DNA of 64,000 nt from positions 26,288,001 through 26,352,000 of the forward strand of contig OZ316892.1 of the NCBI GenBank assembly GCA_973895155.1, read 5' to 3'. Made by a program: the position numbers and the translations under genes. Each line of letters begins with the position of its first letter. Within the stretch, counting starts at the first letter, position 1. The notes beneath the pieces are model-generated. The model was not told where the DNA came from. It made no database searches and was given only the letters and a program-made list of their open reading frames with translations. This document shows positions 11,821 to 25,360 of the stretch, piece after piece. Source of the stretch: Marsupella aquatica. Lineage: Eukaryota > Marchantiophyta.

Positions 11821-12773
11821 ATCCTGGAACAAGAGCAAATCCTTGTCCTTGGGGCAGGACTCAGTTCCCTTGGAACCTTGTGCGTCACCATTTACTCTGC
11901 TGAGAGTTCTTCTACCTCTGCATTGGGGTTGTGTGAATTCTTTGCTCTTCTCTACATACCTTCATTTGGACATCGCACAACTTGGCAATACTAGGATAGC
12001 ATCTTCCCTTAACTCAGATTTATGGAAACTTCTTTGCCTTTGTGAGAAAAGTCTGCAGGCTCAACACTTTCCCAATAATTTTAACCTCAGTCCATGGCAC
12101 ACAAATGGCATAACTCCATTCACGTTAGGCACTAACACTGTTTGAACATTTTGGACCTTAGCCAGTGATTCTGGAAATGCAGAAATTAAGAGAACTGCAC
12201 TCAAGTGCCAATGACTCGTCAAAGATGTTGATTACCATGAATTTTGTTGATTCCCTGGAATTTGGGGATGAGAGGTAAATTAAAGAAGCTTTGATCCTGA
12301 TGTGGCTCTGCCTGCTGCATTGGGGGTGAGGCCGTAACCCTTCCTTGTGGGGCAGGTTAATCCTCCCACCATTCTCAGACATTGTTCACTTAGTCCCATA
12401 ACAAATGTTGCAAGATTAACCCTGAATCTGTAACCCAGGCCTTATTGCTGTGGTTTCTACCTCTTGCCATGTGTCAAAGTTGATTAGTTCTGTTCAATGT
12501 CCTGCAATCTTCTAAGGAACTCTTTTCGCTCTTGTTTTCGACCAAGGCTCGCTAGAATCCTCAAGAGTTTCAAGCACTCTAAAGGTGGCTATGGTTCATA
12601 AATGTGGGCAAGGGAATAGTCACACCCTTCTGTCAAGAGGAGAAGGCAGTGACTTTAAAGCAGTACATGTTTGCACATTTGAAAATCACCACCATTTCAA
12701 CCGAAAGCGTTCACATCCAATTCAATTTAGTTGATATACTCAGAATGGAGTTTTCTTTCCTAAATTTTATTAA
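11821..12773. other. No gene recognised; likely 3' flank of the CRM gene
   Basis: No conserved coding segment seen. Part next to 12774 is the expected 3' UTR of the minus-strand CRM gene. Confidence 0.4.
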
Positions 12774-15700
12774 TCATTGTAATACAGCATCACTGACTAC
12801 CTCTTCATGCCTTGCGTTCTCTTCCTCGTCTTTATCAGAACCATCGCCGTCCTCTGCCTCCGGTAATCCTATGTCTAATTCATTTTTGAGGTAGCCCTTT
12901 TTCTCATCATCCTCCTCAAAATCAGCCCAGAAAGAGTCATCATCATCATCCTCCGAATCATCCATGGTGGCTCGACTCTCGATAAACTCCTCATTTTCAA
13001 CACCCTCTCCTCCCTCGTCGTCGTCATCATCGTCAACCTCCGAATCATCCATCGTGGCTCGACTCTGGAAATACTCCTCACCTCCTCCCTGTTCGTCTTC
13101 GTCATCGTCTTCATTGTCAGACTCTTCCCAATCAGATCCGTGCAAATAATCATCATCTTCCTCCACTTCAGCCATCATAGCACTTCGGAGCTGAGGAGGA
13201 AGTTCTTCCCAACGCCCAGTATCGTCTGTTGGTCCGGCCTGTCCGTCTGGCCACCCTCTATACAAGATGACTTTGGAGTGTTCATGAGAAACCAAAGTTC
13301 CCCCGGTAGCCTCCTGAGCCACCACCACAGGAACAAAAACGTCATGTGATCAACCAAGAAGACTGCACCTCAAACAAGCTGTTGTGCATGCTTTAACATC
13401 ATTAATATCCATGTGCTTAAAAAAGACCTTGACCAATCCATTGACGATAGCAAATACACTGGCTTGCATGAAACATCCAGAAGGCTACCCACAATCCTAC
13501 TAAGCTAGATTACAGACGACGTGTGATCATCAATAAGGAGCCCAGCTAGATTGACTCTGACTCTGAACGAAAGGTCCGAAAAACGTAGGCCAGTAATTCC
13601 AACGACACAATTTCCAATCGAGGGAAAGAGGGAAAATAGGCGAAAATCTATGAGTAAGAATACACGATTTGGGGAATTCGTCTACGCATGTAGACAAAGA
13701 GAGCCTTAAATATGGAAATTATTGAAAATGTAAAAGACTGAATTTGGATTCAAAACTAAACCGTTTCGTTAATATCCTCAACTTGTGAGCTTCGGTGGTC
13801 CTTGGTAAACAGAGAAGTTTTGACTGACCGGAAACAGATCAAAACCTCTTGGGGAGCAAGTTTGGTACCTGTAATTGAAACAGTATCTCCTCAACTGGAG
13901 TACCTTTGGCTCTTCCTCTCACACCAACTTTTACAAGAGCATGTCTTCGGAAGTGGATGCGAATCGCCCTTGCCAGACCAGCCAAAACATTGCTCCGACC
14001 TGCACCAATAACATGCAATTATATAAAAACTCGGCTTAGAGTGCAGGCAGAACTGAGAGCTTCTTCTACAGCTCTCCGTATTCACAAGTCTGCCATTCCG
14101 ATTCAAAGACGCCTTTTGCGACTCTTCACTTAGATCACACAAAACTGTTATACATTTGCTTTACGCACCGACGTTAAAGTGGGCAACCCTTTTCTTCTCC
14201 TTCAATGCCTGTTGACGTAATATAAGTTTTTCCCTCCTAGAAAGAGGATCAGCCCTATATATTAGATCAGGATTGTGCTGTTTGCTCGAGTGTCCCACAC
14301 TGCCATCTCCATTCCGTTCACCATCTCCAATCCGTTCACCATCTTCCTTAGGATCCTCGGGCTCTGAGGTCATCGACTCTCTTGTCTCCTCTTGAAAATC
14401 CACCGAGGCGCTGGCTGTAGGTTCATGACTTTCTTCGTCATCTTCTTCGACGTCTTCTTCGCCATCTTCAATATCATCCTCAATATCATCTTCGTTGTAA
14501 TCTTCTCCATCTTCCTCTCCTAATTTGCTCTGCAGAAAAAAACAATAGAAGACAATGATTGGGATCCCGCCAGTATGTAACCAATCATAGAAGCAGATTA
14601 CACTGAAAGTCACAAAATTGGACAAAATGTCTCCCCAAGGAGATCTTTTAAAGATTGCTTGCTAGAAAGGGTCACAATCATACCAAATCAGCTTTCATGT
14701 TCGCTATCTCGTTCTCCAACGTCAGCAGGTGCTTCGTCAATGCCTGTCATAGCAAACAAAAAGTACATTAGCTGCCCTCGAACACCTCCCTCCCCAATCA
14801 CAAGCAAAGTAGAACGAAATCTAGTCCAGAAGATACATAAAAATACAGTGCAGACTATTAAATTCACCATTCGCCCGCAGTCATTTAGCAAAAGCAGAAC
14901 CTTTGAGTCAATAACAGGACATGATATTCTTTTCAATTATTCCTGTATTATTTTCACCAGCCAAAGGTGTGCCTTATTTCATTTTCGAAAGAAGCAGCTC
15001 AAGGTTTGAATTGTGAGCACGAAGGAAAAGATTGCGATACTTAAAACATAGATTTCAGAACAATCAAAATACAGTCTCAAGGAGGGAGTGAGGAGATGCA
15101 TACCTGTTGCCTTTGCATTTCTATAGACCTCTTCAATGCTTGACGCTTCGTAAGGAGAGTTCGGGGTCGAAGTTCTGGTGGACGCTGGTAATTCTTTCCT
15201 CGGTACACAATAATAGCCTGGCCCTTATTGGTCGGAATAGTTGCAACAAGAATCCCTCCACTCTCGTACTCGAGCATCCTGGCTGTTTGCTCCAGGTCCA
15301 CTCTATCCCTAGCCTTGTATATAACCTTCACTAAAGGTCTATGTTTCCAATGTAGATGCATGTTCTCCACTGTTCCATCGAAGATTCCCCTTCTACCTGA
15401 AGAATACACGAGATGCAAACCCATTACTCACTCTCAAGTGCTTGTCATTAGTACAGGAAAGGAAATCCTCACACCACCTACAAACTTGCTCAAAGGAAGA
15501 GCATACCATATCAACAGGCATCCAAACTAGAAGTGTAAAATATGAGGAAGGATAGTACTGTCTCAACTACGGTTCAACTTCAATTGAAATAGCTGCGTTA
15601 CGGTGAGAGTCAAGATAGATCATGGGCTCACCTAGAAGCAGAAATGCGTGCATCTTCAAGCCAAGCTTGCTAAACATGTATCTCTCCTCGTCTGTAATAT

Positions 15701-18700
15701 GCTCCCGGTCCAAAGGAGGACCTGCTGGTCGAAGACGTCTCTGAACCTTTTCCAACTCGAGCTCTGCTCTCTGTTTCTTAGCCGTAGTCTGCACAAAACG
15801 CAAAAGAATTAAGTTTCCACTCTTGCAATGCAGCAAAGGTCCTCGTGTCCACAAATGCAACCACTGACAAGCAGCAACCCAAACGACGAAACTGAACTGA
15901 ACTGGGCACAAGTACCGATGCCAATTTCAATGGAAGGCCAAACTTAGTAAAGAAAATGTTGGTTCAGAAGATACGTTAAAATCTACCGTGATTAGTTATA
16001 GCAAGCCTCACTGCGTGCTTGACCAATGAGGTACCAACCAGGACGAAATCAGACTGGAAACGTTAGGAGTTCGTAGACTCACAATGGATACTTTTCTCCG
16101 GATCTGTCTTGTCATGGTCGTCCGTTTAGACTTGCGGACTTCCTCTGCAATTTTCAGCTGTTCCTCACTGTTTTGCAATCTCTCCCAGTTGGCTTTTGCC
16201 TCCAACGTTTCAGCCAATGTCCCCGCAATACTTCTCTCCACAGCGGTGTCTGAAACTTCTCTGCTTCGGGGAAGCAGGCGTGCTTTCTCTTCCGCTTCTT
16301 GCAAGGCCGAGGTCATGGCCTGCCGTTCTTCAAGAGCTGCAGCTACTGACGGCGGAAGGAAGTCCTTACCTCGATATAACACAATAAAGAACTTGTCTCG
16401 AGAGAGGACAATACCTCCAGTAAGCCGCTGCACTTATCAAGACTGCAATCCGTTAAGGGAGGCATAGTGCGATGAACGAACAAGAAATGCCATCCGATTG
16501 TATAAGAAAGAACAGTCCAACAGCTATTGTCTTTGGTGAGATTCTGTAATTATATCCATCAAATTGGATGGCGTCTGTCAGTTATTAAATATGCCCTTCC
16601 GGTGAGAATAATGGTGAAAAACTTCCAAACCTTCAGCTGTTCGGCCATCCTCTCGTGATTAGTATTTTGTACTCCTCGCTTCACAGCAATTTTCGCGATC
16701 TCACTCTTTTCCCACAATTTAACAATGGCAGCCGCCAGTCCTTCCAAACCCCTGTTCACTCCTGCCAAAGGACACGTCTCAAATTTCAACTCCCCGCCGC
16801 AGTGAGTAAGATAGTTTGACTCAAGGGAACGATGAAATTCACAATTTTGGTGTGGCGATTCAACTCTAATATGGATCAAGACAAAGACAAAGGCGGCGAG
16901 TACCTAGGACAAAATGAGGGGGAATCGGTCGTCCAAGTCTGCGCAAATTCGTCAGTTCCAAATTTGACAACGTCGACTTAACTCCATAGGGCAATTGTCT
17001 GAAAGGTTTCTTGAAACTATAATCTGGACCAACAAGCAAATCTGCATCAACAGGAACAGGTTTCATTCCAGTCCAGTCATCGTAACGGGGGCCAAGAGTC
17101 GACAAAATGTCCTCCATCTCCCTCTCCAACTCCGGATCGTATACACTGTTGACCCTGGGGACAATAATCTTCGGTTCGACAGTCTTCTCCTTGACTCCTT
17201 CCTCCATTTCTTCAGTCTCACTGTCCTCCTCAAAACCAGGTTCATTTTCAGCCATTATTTCCTGAGACTCTGCTTCTGAGCTTGATGTCGACAGAGTAGA
17301 AAAATCTAACATCCCTCTCAACTGTGGAGGAACATAATCCTTCCCTCGGTAGACTAAACAGGCCCCACCAGCTCGCCAAACTACGAGGCCCCCAGTCCTT
17401 TCCTGTTGATGACAGGTATTTGATGGAGAAGAATTAGTGCTTATGCCAACAAATAACGAGGCGAAAAGAATGACAGAAAGTAATATGCACAACTTAATAA
17501 TTGGAGACAGATGGAGAAGTGATCCAAGAACTCCAGATCAAGGGCTGTGAAGAGTCTGCGGCATTGATTGAAGAATATTTGAATAAAGCAGCTTGAGCTG
17601 GAAATATTGAACTCACCTCTAGTGTCTCATGGGTACGCTTCATGTTTTGTGCTGGAGGTCCCTCACATTTAACCCTAACAACCTCAGAGTTGCGCCATTC
17701 ATTGTGAATTGATTCCACAATGCCATTAGTGACTCCAAGTTTTCCAATTTTAATGCGGTGCCTTGTCAGTATGCCGAGGCTCCTCAGCCTCTTCAATTCG
17801 TCTTCAGGGAGAGTCAACTCAGCCAACGAAGGAGGTTTCACTCGAGTCACCTTATCCGCAGCTTGAGCATCATCTCTGGCATCTTCCCTCTCCCATGGAA
17901 ACCTTGTATCCGGGCGAAACTTCTCCCTCGAGGGTGCCGCTGGAGAGGGTATGGGGTTATCCGGAGTGGTCCATCCTCTCCCTGCAGCAGGGAACATTGG
18001 CTGCCCGTATTGCTGGCCTGCGCTCGTCTCATTTGGAAGTCGCCCACCACCCCTGTCTCCAGACCGGTAAATGTCTCGAGATCCTGGAATTTTGCTAAGC
18101 CTTTCCACAATCCGAGACATGGCAGAATCCGCTCTAGTCCCATCATAACGGGCTTCATCCTCGAAGTCCCTAAATCCTCTGTTGGAATCGGACTCCAAAC
18201 CATCAAAATCCTCATCATCCTCATCCATTTCCCGTGCCTCTGCCTCATCTTTCGCTATTGCCGCCTGCATTCTTTTGAGCCTCTCGATGAGGGGATTTGT
18301 TTTAGGCGAAACCTTCTCACTGGTGGCCCACGGACTGCTGCTGCCTCTCCGATTGCTGCTGCTGCTAGGCCCTTGCTCCCAGGGGGCTTTGAAAACAGTT
18401 CGGTCAGAAACGAATTGTGTAGACTGCCGAGGGGTGAAAGTCTGCGTGAATGGACTCGGTTTCGACGAGCTACTAGAAGGTCTGCCAGAAACTCTTCCTC
18501 CTCCTCTTCCTCCTCCTCCTCCTCGTCCTTCTCCTCTTCCTTCTCCTCTTCCTTCTCCTCTTCCTCTTCCTCCTCCTCTTCCCTGTCCTCTACCACGAGC
18601 GTCCCATCCTCTGCCACCATCCCTACTAGACACAGACCTTTCTCCATCGCCTCTGCCCTGGCGACCCCTTTGGAACGAATTATAATTGTCATCCTCACCT

Positions 18701-19086
18701 CTTCTAGAATACGATCGACTTCCGGCGTCATCATCACCATACCCGTCATCAGAAACACTCGGGGGATTGGAATTGCTGCCCTGGTGAACTCTTCGAGGAT
18801 TCGAACTACGCGAAGAAGGAGCAGGAGCAGCCGCAGCAGCATAACCACTCTGTCTACCGCCACGACCAGCAGCAGCAGCAGCCGCAGCAGAAGAAGAGCG
18901 ATGCTGGAACCTAAGCTGATGATTTCGCTGATCACATCCTCCGCCAACGTGAGAAGCAGATGACAAGCACAATGCACTGGTGCTGCTGCTGCTAATGTTG
19001 CTAATGTTGCTCCTACTGATGCTGCTGCTGGCCTCTAGGACAGCTCCTCCAGCCGCTTGCAGCACAGGCAGCTGCAGCAGCGCCAT
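12774..19086 (-). CDS. CFM2: Four-CRM-domain organelle intron-splicing factor, CFM2-like (10 exons)
   Basis: Predicted plastid RNA-binding protein of the CRS1/CAF/CFM family, which promotes group II intron splicing. Exons, in coding order: 19086-17617, 17402-16904, 16761-16631, 16427-16083, 15788-15632, 15396-15104, 14743-14684, 14529-14169, 13999-13869, 13313-12774. All junctions are GT-AG and keep frame; product about 1328 aa. Four CRM domains lie at about 418-515, 640-735, 848-940 and 1080-1170. Landmarks are [56 protein letters not shown] and [16 protein letters not shown]. Four domains favour CFM2 over three-domain CRS1 or CFM3. The start MALLQLPVL fits a transit peptide; an upstream in-frame ATG (19269) lies in repeat DNA. 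Unusual additions are an RG/RGG-rich segment (about 140-202) and an acidic, low-complexity C-terminus after CRM4. Confidence 0.92.
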
Positions 19087-19223
19087 AGCTTCGATCGTCG
19101 AATTGAAACCAGGTCCGTGACCAGAGAGCGTTCGGTCACCAACGAGTGATGGAACCTTGCTCTTTCCTTCGTGGATCGTCTTTCGCCCTCCTCTATCGTG
19201 AACTGTACTGTCTGTCTTCAATT

Positions 19224-20560
19224 GGGAGGATGAGGCCTTTCTCGTGTTGGAGGGTTTGGGTTTGGGCACGGTGTTTTGGGAAGGGGTTGGGAGAGTAAAT
19301 TATCCCAATAGGGACCAAACCAAAAAGATAATGGTTAAATGGTGAGGAGGATGAGGCCTTTCTCGTTTTGGAGGGTTTGGGTTTGGGCACGGTGTTTTGG
19401 GAAGGGGTTGGGAGAGTAAATTATCCCAATAGGGACCAAACCAAAAAGATAATGGTTAAATGGTGAGGAGGATGAGGCCTTTCTCGTTTTGGAGGGTTTG
19501 GGTTTGGGCTGGGTGTCTAGGGAAGGGGTTGGGAGAGTAAATCATCCCAATAGGGACCAAATCAAAAAGATAATGGTTAAATGGTGAGGAGGATGATGCC
19601 TTTCTCGTGTTGGAGGGTTTGGGTTTGGGCTGGGTGTCTAGGGAACTAAGGGGTTGGGAGAGTAAATCAATCCAATAGGGGCCAAATCAAAAAGATAATG
19701 GTTAAATGGTGGGGAGGATGAGGCCTTTCTCGTGTTGGAGGGTTTTGGTAAGGGTTTGGGCTCGGTGTCTTGGGAAGGGGTTGGGAGAGTAAATCATCCC
19801 AATAGGGGCCAAATCAAAAAGATAATGGTTAAATATTGGGGAGGATGAGGCCTTTCTCGTGTTGAAGGGTTTTGGTTTGGGTTTGGTGTCTAGGGAAGGG
19901 GTTGGGAGAGTAAATCAATTCGATAGGGGCCAAATCAAAAAGATAATGGTGGGGGGGATGAGGCTTTTCTCGTGTTGGAGGGGTTGGGAGAGTAAATCAT
20001 CCCCATAGGGGCCAAATCAAAAAGAAAATGGTTAAATGGTGGGGAGGATGAGGCCTTTCTCGTGTTGGAGGGTTTGGGTTTGGGCTTGGTGTCTAGGGAA
20101 CTAAGGGGTTGGGAGAGTAAATCATCCCAATAGGGGCCAAATCAAAAAGATAATGGTGGGGAGGATGAGGCCTTTCTAGTGTTGGAGGGTTTGGGTTTCG
20201 GCTCAGTGTCTAGGGAAGGGGTTGGGAGAGTAAATCAATCCAATAGGGGCTAAATCAAAAGACAATAGTGGTCTGGCCTGGGGTGCTAGCAATACTGGTT
20301 TGGGTTTGGGCTTGTGTCTAGGGAAGGGGTTGGGAGAGTAAATCATTCCAATAGGGGCTGAATCAGAAGATAATGGTGGTCTGGCCTTGGGTACTATCAA
20401 ACCGGGATTGGGCTAGGAGTCTAGGGAAGGGGTTGTGGGAGTGGGAGAGTGAATCATCCCAATAGGGGCTAGAATAAAAGATAATGGTGGTCTGGCCTGG
20501 GGTACTAGCAATCCTGGTTTGGGTTTTGGGCTTGGTGTCTAGGGAAAGGGTTGCTGAAGG
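19224..20560 (+). repeat. Minisatellite of about 120-bp units upstream of the CRM gene
   Basis: About eleven head-to-tail copies. Units start near 19224, 19346, 19464, 19587, 19712, 19841, 19955, 20042 and 20162 with GGAGGATGAGGCCTTTCTCG, followed by GGTTTGGGTTTGGGC, GGGAAGGGGTTGGGAGAG and AATCATCCCAATAGGGGCC. Later copies (20230-20560) lose the first block and carry GGTGGTCTGGCCTGGGGT instead. The first copy lies only about 140 bp upstream of the CRM start codon, so the array probably forms its promoter or 5' UTR. Confidence 0.9.
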
Positions 20561-23500
20561 GGGTCACTAGCCTATAACCCTCTGACCAGAAGGTAAGGAA
20601 AACCTAATTGGGGTGACACCTAGTAAGCTTTTCTGAGATTTTTTGGAGTTGGGATCAAGTTGAACCACTACCCAGACCTCCTATAGTACACAATTATTGG
20701 CCAAAAAAGCTTACTTTGGGCAAGAGATCATGGAAGTATAGAGTAGGTACATCCCAAAATGGTTACAAACTAGTAATCTGCATTCCGTACATAAATTCAA
20801 TTCTCAATGTATCTAATCCTGAAGAGGGGCTAATGTATATAGTTAAGGACCAAGTCACGGAATTTGACTACACTACCACTTACTTCCGACGCCATTTCTC
20901 ACGCATGAGAAACCGCGTCAGCCCAATCACAATGGGCTTAGGCACTTTGCTTACGGATGTCAAACTAGAAAAATTGGGCCTAGCAAGTTAGTTTTGTGTC
21001 TAGTCGATCAAGTTGGAGTCCAAATAGAGGGCCAAAAATATGGGACCAATGTTGGTTTGGGGATGACAGGTCACCAAAAGCATATATGAGGGGAGTGGTG
21101 TATCTTGGGGCCAAGGGTGAGTCTAGACGTGGAGCGCGGCGATTGCGCTACCAAAAGGAGACATCAAACAAAAACAACAATTTCTCCTCAATGGGAAGTT
21201 CGTTGGACGACTACTTGTATGGTTAAAAAGCTCTCAAGGACGGCTACCTCTCAAGGGTTAACTTAATGTATAGTTTGGGGTACCACGGGCGACCCTAGTC
21301 TAACATAATACATTGATTTTATAAAAATAAATCAAGAAAATTCTTTATTTTCAATATTAATGACCTATTTTAGTTTATAGAATGTATATATTAGAGAATA
21401 TTCCATAAATGTGAGTTTACAATATCTTCTTTTGCCTTGTGTGCTTTTTACAAATTTAGCTAATTTTTATCAAAAATATTTATTTTTGATTGTACATGGT
21501 TCCTAAGATTTTGTATGGTCAACCCCTAGAGGGCTACCTCCTCTTGATCTCCACTGGGTTTTGGGGGTGCCTTGGTCCCCTCACGGTTTGCATGAGACAT
21601 CATGCTTGCTTGTTGATCATGCCGAAACAACAGCCAAGCCGTGTTCAATTCCCACGGTAGCCTACGTTGGGAAGGCAAAGCCAAGTACGCTTGGGTGTTG
21701 AAGTCCAAGTGCATTATGCCCTTGTGATTCTAGTGAGCTGGATCCATAGATGCAGTTGCTAGAGCCAGGGTCGAGTTGTTCCTAGCACTTGGGACAAGCT
21801 AGCTTTGAGGGCCATGGGCATGTCTTGGAGGCAAGGTGATCAGCCAATGACGAATAGAGATTTGAGAAGCTCGAGCAACACCTTATAGAGGGACTATTCT
21901 AGACAAACAGTTGGTATCAATCTTGGCTTGAGCTTATGCTAAGGCCAGGCGGGCCTGGGAGGCTCTACCCACTGACCTACTTATCAACAACTATTGATCT
22001 TGAGGCTAGACAATGGTCTTGGGATCCGAGATGAAGACAAATTACTTATCGATGGGGTTAGTTGTTTGTGCAAACAATAGGGGCCATTGAATAACGATTG
22101 TGTTGAGGAGCAAGTGTGATTTTGTATAGGAGATCTCTTTGAAGATGACAGTAATGGTGATTAAGATACCGAGTTGCTTGCTCGTGGAATTTTGTGTAGG
22201 CTTTTGACACCAAACTACTTACTAGGCAAGGTGATATTGGGTTTGGTGAGGGCGTTGGGTGGCTAGGTCCACCTGACCTGGGGTCTCCTTTAATGGGATA
22301 TAAAGTTGACTATGTAACTGTCTCCCCGCATATCACGGAGATCGTATATCCGAGAGGCTTTTTATCTCATAATGTGATTGCTCTAAATCTTTAGTTGTTT
22401 ATGAAGATTGTCAAACACTGATAAAATATAAATACTGGGCAGATTGACAGCATCATGATGGTCCATAGAACTGATCGATTGGCAGATCACCGCTAGGGTG
22501 TAGTACAATAAATCTTCTATGACCACCCAACTACCGCGTTGACAAAAGCAATCGGCTAGTAAACCATAGATTATTGGTCTGTTTTTAATTACATATACTC
22601 CTAAAAAAAGATCTTATGTCTCAACTTGATAGTGAACCAAAAAGTGAATGACACTCATCCGGGAAACTTTTATGAGCATTAAACAAGGAGCCAAAAAGGA
22701 TGGGTAATAAGCCCAAACTAAAAGAACTTTTGCTCCAAAAGCGCAAAAAGCTCAAAAATGCCCAAAAATGAACCTAAAAACTATCCCTTTCTCTGCAAAA
22801 TCTTCATGGATGGAAAAAATGCCCAAAATATGTTATCATTTTGAGCCATTCAAAACATAAAATGAACCATAATAAATTATTAATCTTCGTACGATCTATT
22901 TTTAATCTTAACAATATGCACTTGCACATGTTCAAGAGATCATTTGTCTAGTTTATCCCTAAAATATCATCTTAGAGTTGATTGGAATCAAAAATATCTA
23001 AAACACTTTCAAATATATACTAAAAATTTCAAATGAGTCTTATAATGAATTGTTTGTCTTTAATCTATCTCACACAAACCAATTACAATATTATTATTTT
23101 CAAAGTGTAACCCTCCCTTAGAAATGATTCATGAATTCATGAGTTAGTCATTTTAATATTTTTGAATCTCAACAAATTTAAGTAGCAATAGTTACTCCAA
23201 CTCTCTCATTCCCAAATCTCTAATGTTCACATAAGTTTTAGTGGATTGGAATACTTATTTGCATTCACTTAGAAAAAAACTTCATTCTTAATTTTTAATT
23301 AGAACCTTGCATAGAAATACCAAAGTTTTCCTAGCATTTATAATACTCTTTATCTTTATTGGAGTTGATGTTTTCTTGTACTTTATTCCAAGATAATCAT
23401 TCATTACTCTCTTTGTCTTTACTTGAGTTTGTGTTCTTTGTCAAATTCTTCATTCATAACTCTTTTTGTCTTAATTGAATCATTTTTTGTTCCTTTTTTT

Positions 23501-25269
23501 GTCATTTTCTTTGTCTTGAGTAACCTTTCTTTTAATTATTTTCTTTATGTTTGTATGCAATTTTTCTCTCTTTTTAAGATTCCCATACTTGATGCCAGAT
23601 TCACTTCATGAATTCATGAAAAAGAATCTTGGATCAAGATTAAAGAATCTTGAAAACAGGGTTCATGAATTCATGAAGCTTTTGGATGCACAAGCTTCAT
23701 GAATACACTAAGCTAAGGTTTTTAAAAGGCGAAGGGCAAAGTTGGTTAACAACAATCCATGATGGAAGATGAGTGAGCTCAGGAGTGAGCTATGATAGGC
23801 ACATTGCAATGGGCGAGTTGCGACCAGCTGCAATGGACAAAATGACAACATGTAACCCGTAAAGGGTACAAGATAGGCAATTAGCGATTAAACATAGGTT
23901 GCCAAGGGCAATTGAGTGTTGATTTGTGATGGGTAAAGGCTTCTGATCTCTGATGTTGTTAGTGACTTTGTTCATAAAGAGTATATTTTCTTGTAACATT
24001 TAATTTGTTGGTGATCTTTGAGCCCAAACTCCAATGTTGAGACTTATATTGAGGAGTTAAATTTGGAAATATTAATTATGAAAAAACTTGTGTCTAAAGC
24101 ATTGTGTTAATTATGGTGTGAAAATCCAAGGTCAGGAAATATTAAATATATGATGATTTTTTGTGTTGTTTTTTATGACATTTTGGAAAATCAGAAAATT
24201 TTGAAAAAGAGAATTAAGGCCTTGGACCCATCCTTTAAGGCTTCTTGTTATTATATAAGAACACGATTAAGACTATAAACACAACCCAAATTGCCCTTAT
24301 AGTACCTTTATAAATGTGGTATAGACAAAAGTTAACCATCATGACTTTCTTGGCAAGAGATTATGGACGAGCAAGGACTTCCAAAAGTGATTACACTTGG
24401 GTAACCTTGCTTCCTTACCAAATTCATTGGAAGTACATTACCCTTGAGGGCGGTGAGCCCTAGGGGTGTAGAGCTTATTATCCCCAAGTGGGAATGAGTT
24501 ATCACGCATAAGCCCCAAATAAAATTTTGAAACATTCATCTCCTTTTATAGTGCAAACTTGCCATCTACAACTATTTGCCACTTGCGGCTAACCTGTATT
24601 CAGAATTTACAGTTTCTGTGTCAGAAAAAATGGATTTAGTTTAGGTGAACCATGTATCTATCTGTGTCGACTACTTATGCATTGGATGATCATGATGGGC
24701 TTGTCGTTATGAATGTTGTTTTTACTCAGCATCAATTAACACTTTTCTTTGTCGCAAAAAATCCAAATGCTTGGGTGAACAACAAACCTGATCTATCTAC
24801 ATTACCAGGGTCATGTGAGTGGGCATCTAAATGTTAACTTTCTACTCCTCTATTTATTTTTAAATAAAACAAATAATAGATGCTTTTCTCACACCTATGA
24901 GCTTGAATGGGATTGAGGGTCTCAAATCCGTCACTTGGATACTTAAAGCCAACTTGCATGTGAGCGGACTTACCTTTTCTGACCCTCAACCTGATGCATG
25001 GCAACATGTAAGTGAGTGAGAGATGGAGGCCTGTTGGGACAGGATGTGGACTTCCAAGGCAAAGACCAAAAACTTTCCAGCCCTTTAAGGTTCAGACCTT
25101 TGATTCTCAATAGGACAAAAACAAAGCAATCCCATTTCATTGCAGGACAATAGACACCTCTATCAAACATGATCTACTTTTTGCCAATCATTTCACAAGT
25201 GTTGAGGGCTGGTAATCTAAGGGCTAACACATGCCAGTTGACTCTTATGATTTCTACGCTTGGATAAGG
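20561..25269. other. AT-rich non-coding region, no gene recognised
   Basis: Mostly low-complexity AT-rich DNA. A 91-codon frame at 20716-20991 shows no known domain. Three near-identical palindromes (TTCATGAATTCATGAA) at 23128, 23605 and 23662 are listed separately. Probably decayed transposon sequence, but nothing diagnostic was found. Confidence 0.45.
23605..23677. repeat. Paired TTCATGAATTCATGAA palindromes
   Basis: The same perfect 16-bp palindrome occurs at 23605-23620 and 23662-23677, and a 15-bp version lies at 23128-23142. Between the close pair, AAGAATCTTG recurs twice. Function unknown. Confidence 0.8.
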
Positions 25270-25360
25270 CCTATGTAAACATATACAGTTTATTGTGGAT
25301 AAGTGCAACATGTATAACTGCACACCGCGAGTGATTGCAAGGTGATTGTGCAATCAAGAA
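25270..25360 (+). repeat. Dispersed repeat, copy 1 (partner at 31368-31450)
   Basis: CCTATGTAAACATATA, TGTATAACTGCACACC and GAGTGATTGCAAGGTG are shared in order and orientation with 31368-31450, about 6.1 kb away. Homology stops after about 85 bp on both sides, so these are not ordinary LTRs. Both copies carry GGATAA(G/C)TGCA, a motif enriched over 25.3-31.8 kb. Confidence 0.75.

Noticed and set aside
10986-11891. Several overlapping minus-strand frames, up to 212 codons
   Set aside because: They are built from the MITE and the 133-bp tandem repeat and repeat the same peptide phrases. No domain.
17758-18963. 401-codon open frame on the plus strand
   Set aside because: It is antisense to exon 1 of the CRM gene and is Ser/Arg low-complexity produced by the complementary RGG and Ser codons. 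No domain or splice support.
18255-18977. 240-codon minus-strand frame with long Glu runs
   Set aside because: It is another frame of CRM exon 1, where GA-rich codons for the Gly/Arg repeats read as Glu.
20716-20991. 91-codon open frame
   Set aside because: It lacks a convincing ATG start context and a known domain, and has no splice-supported neighbours.
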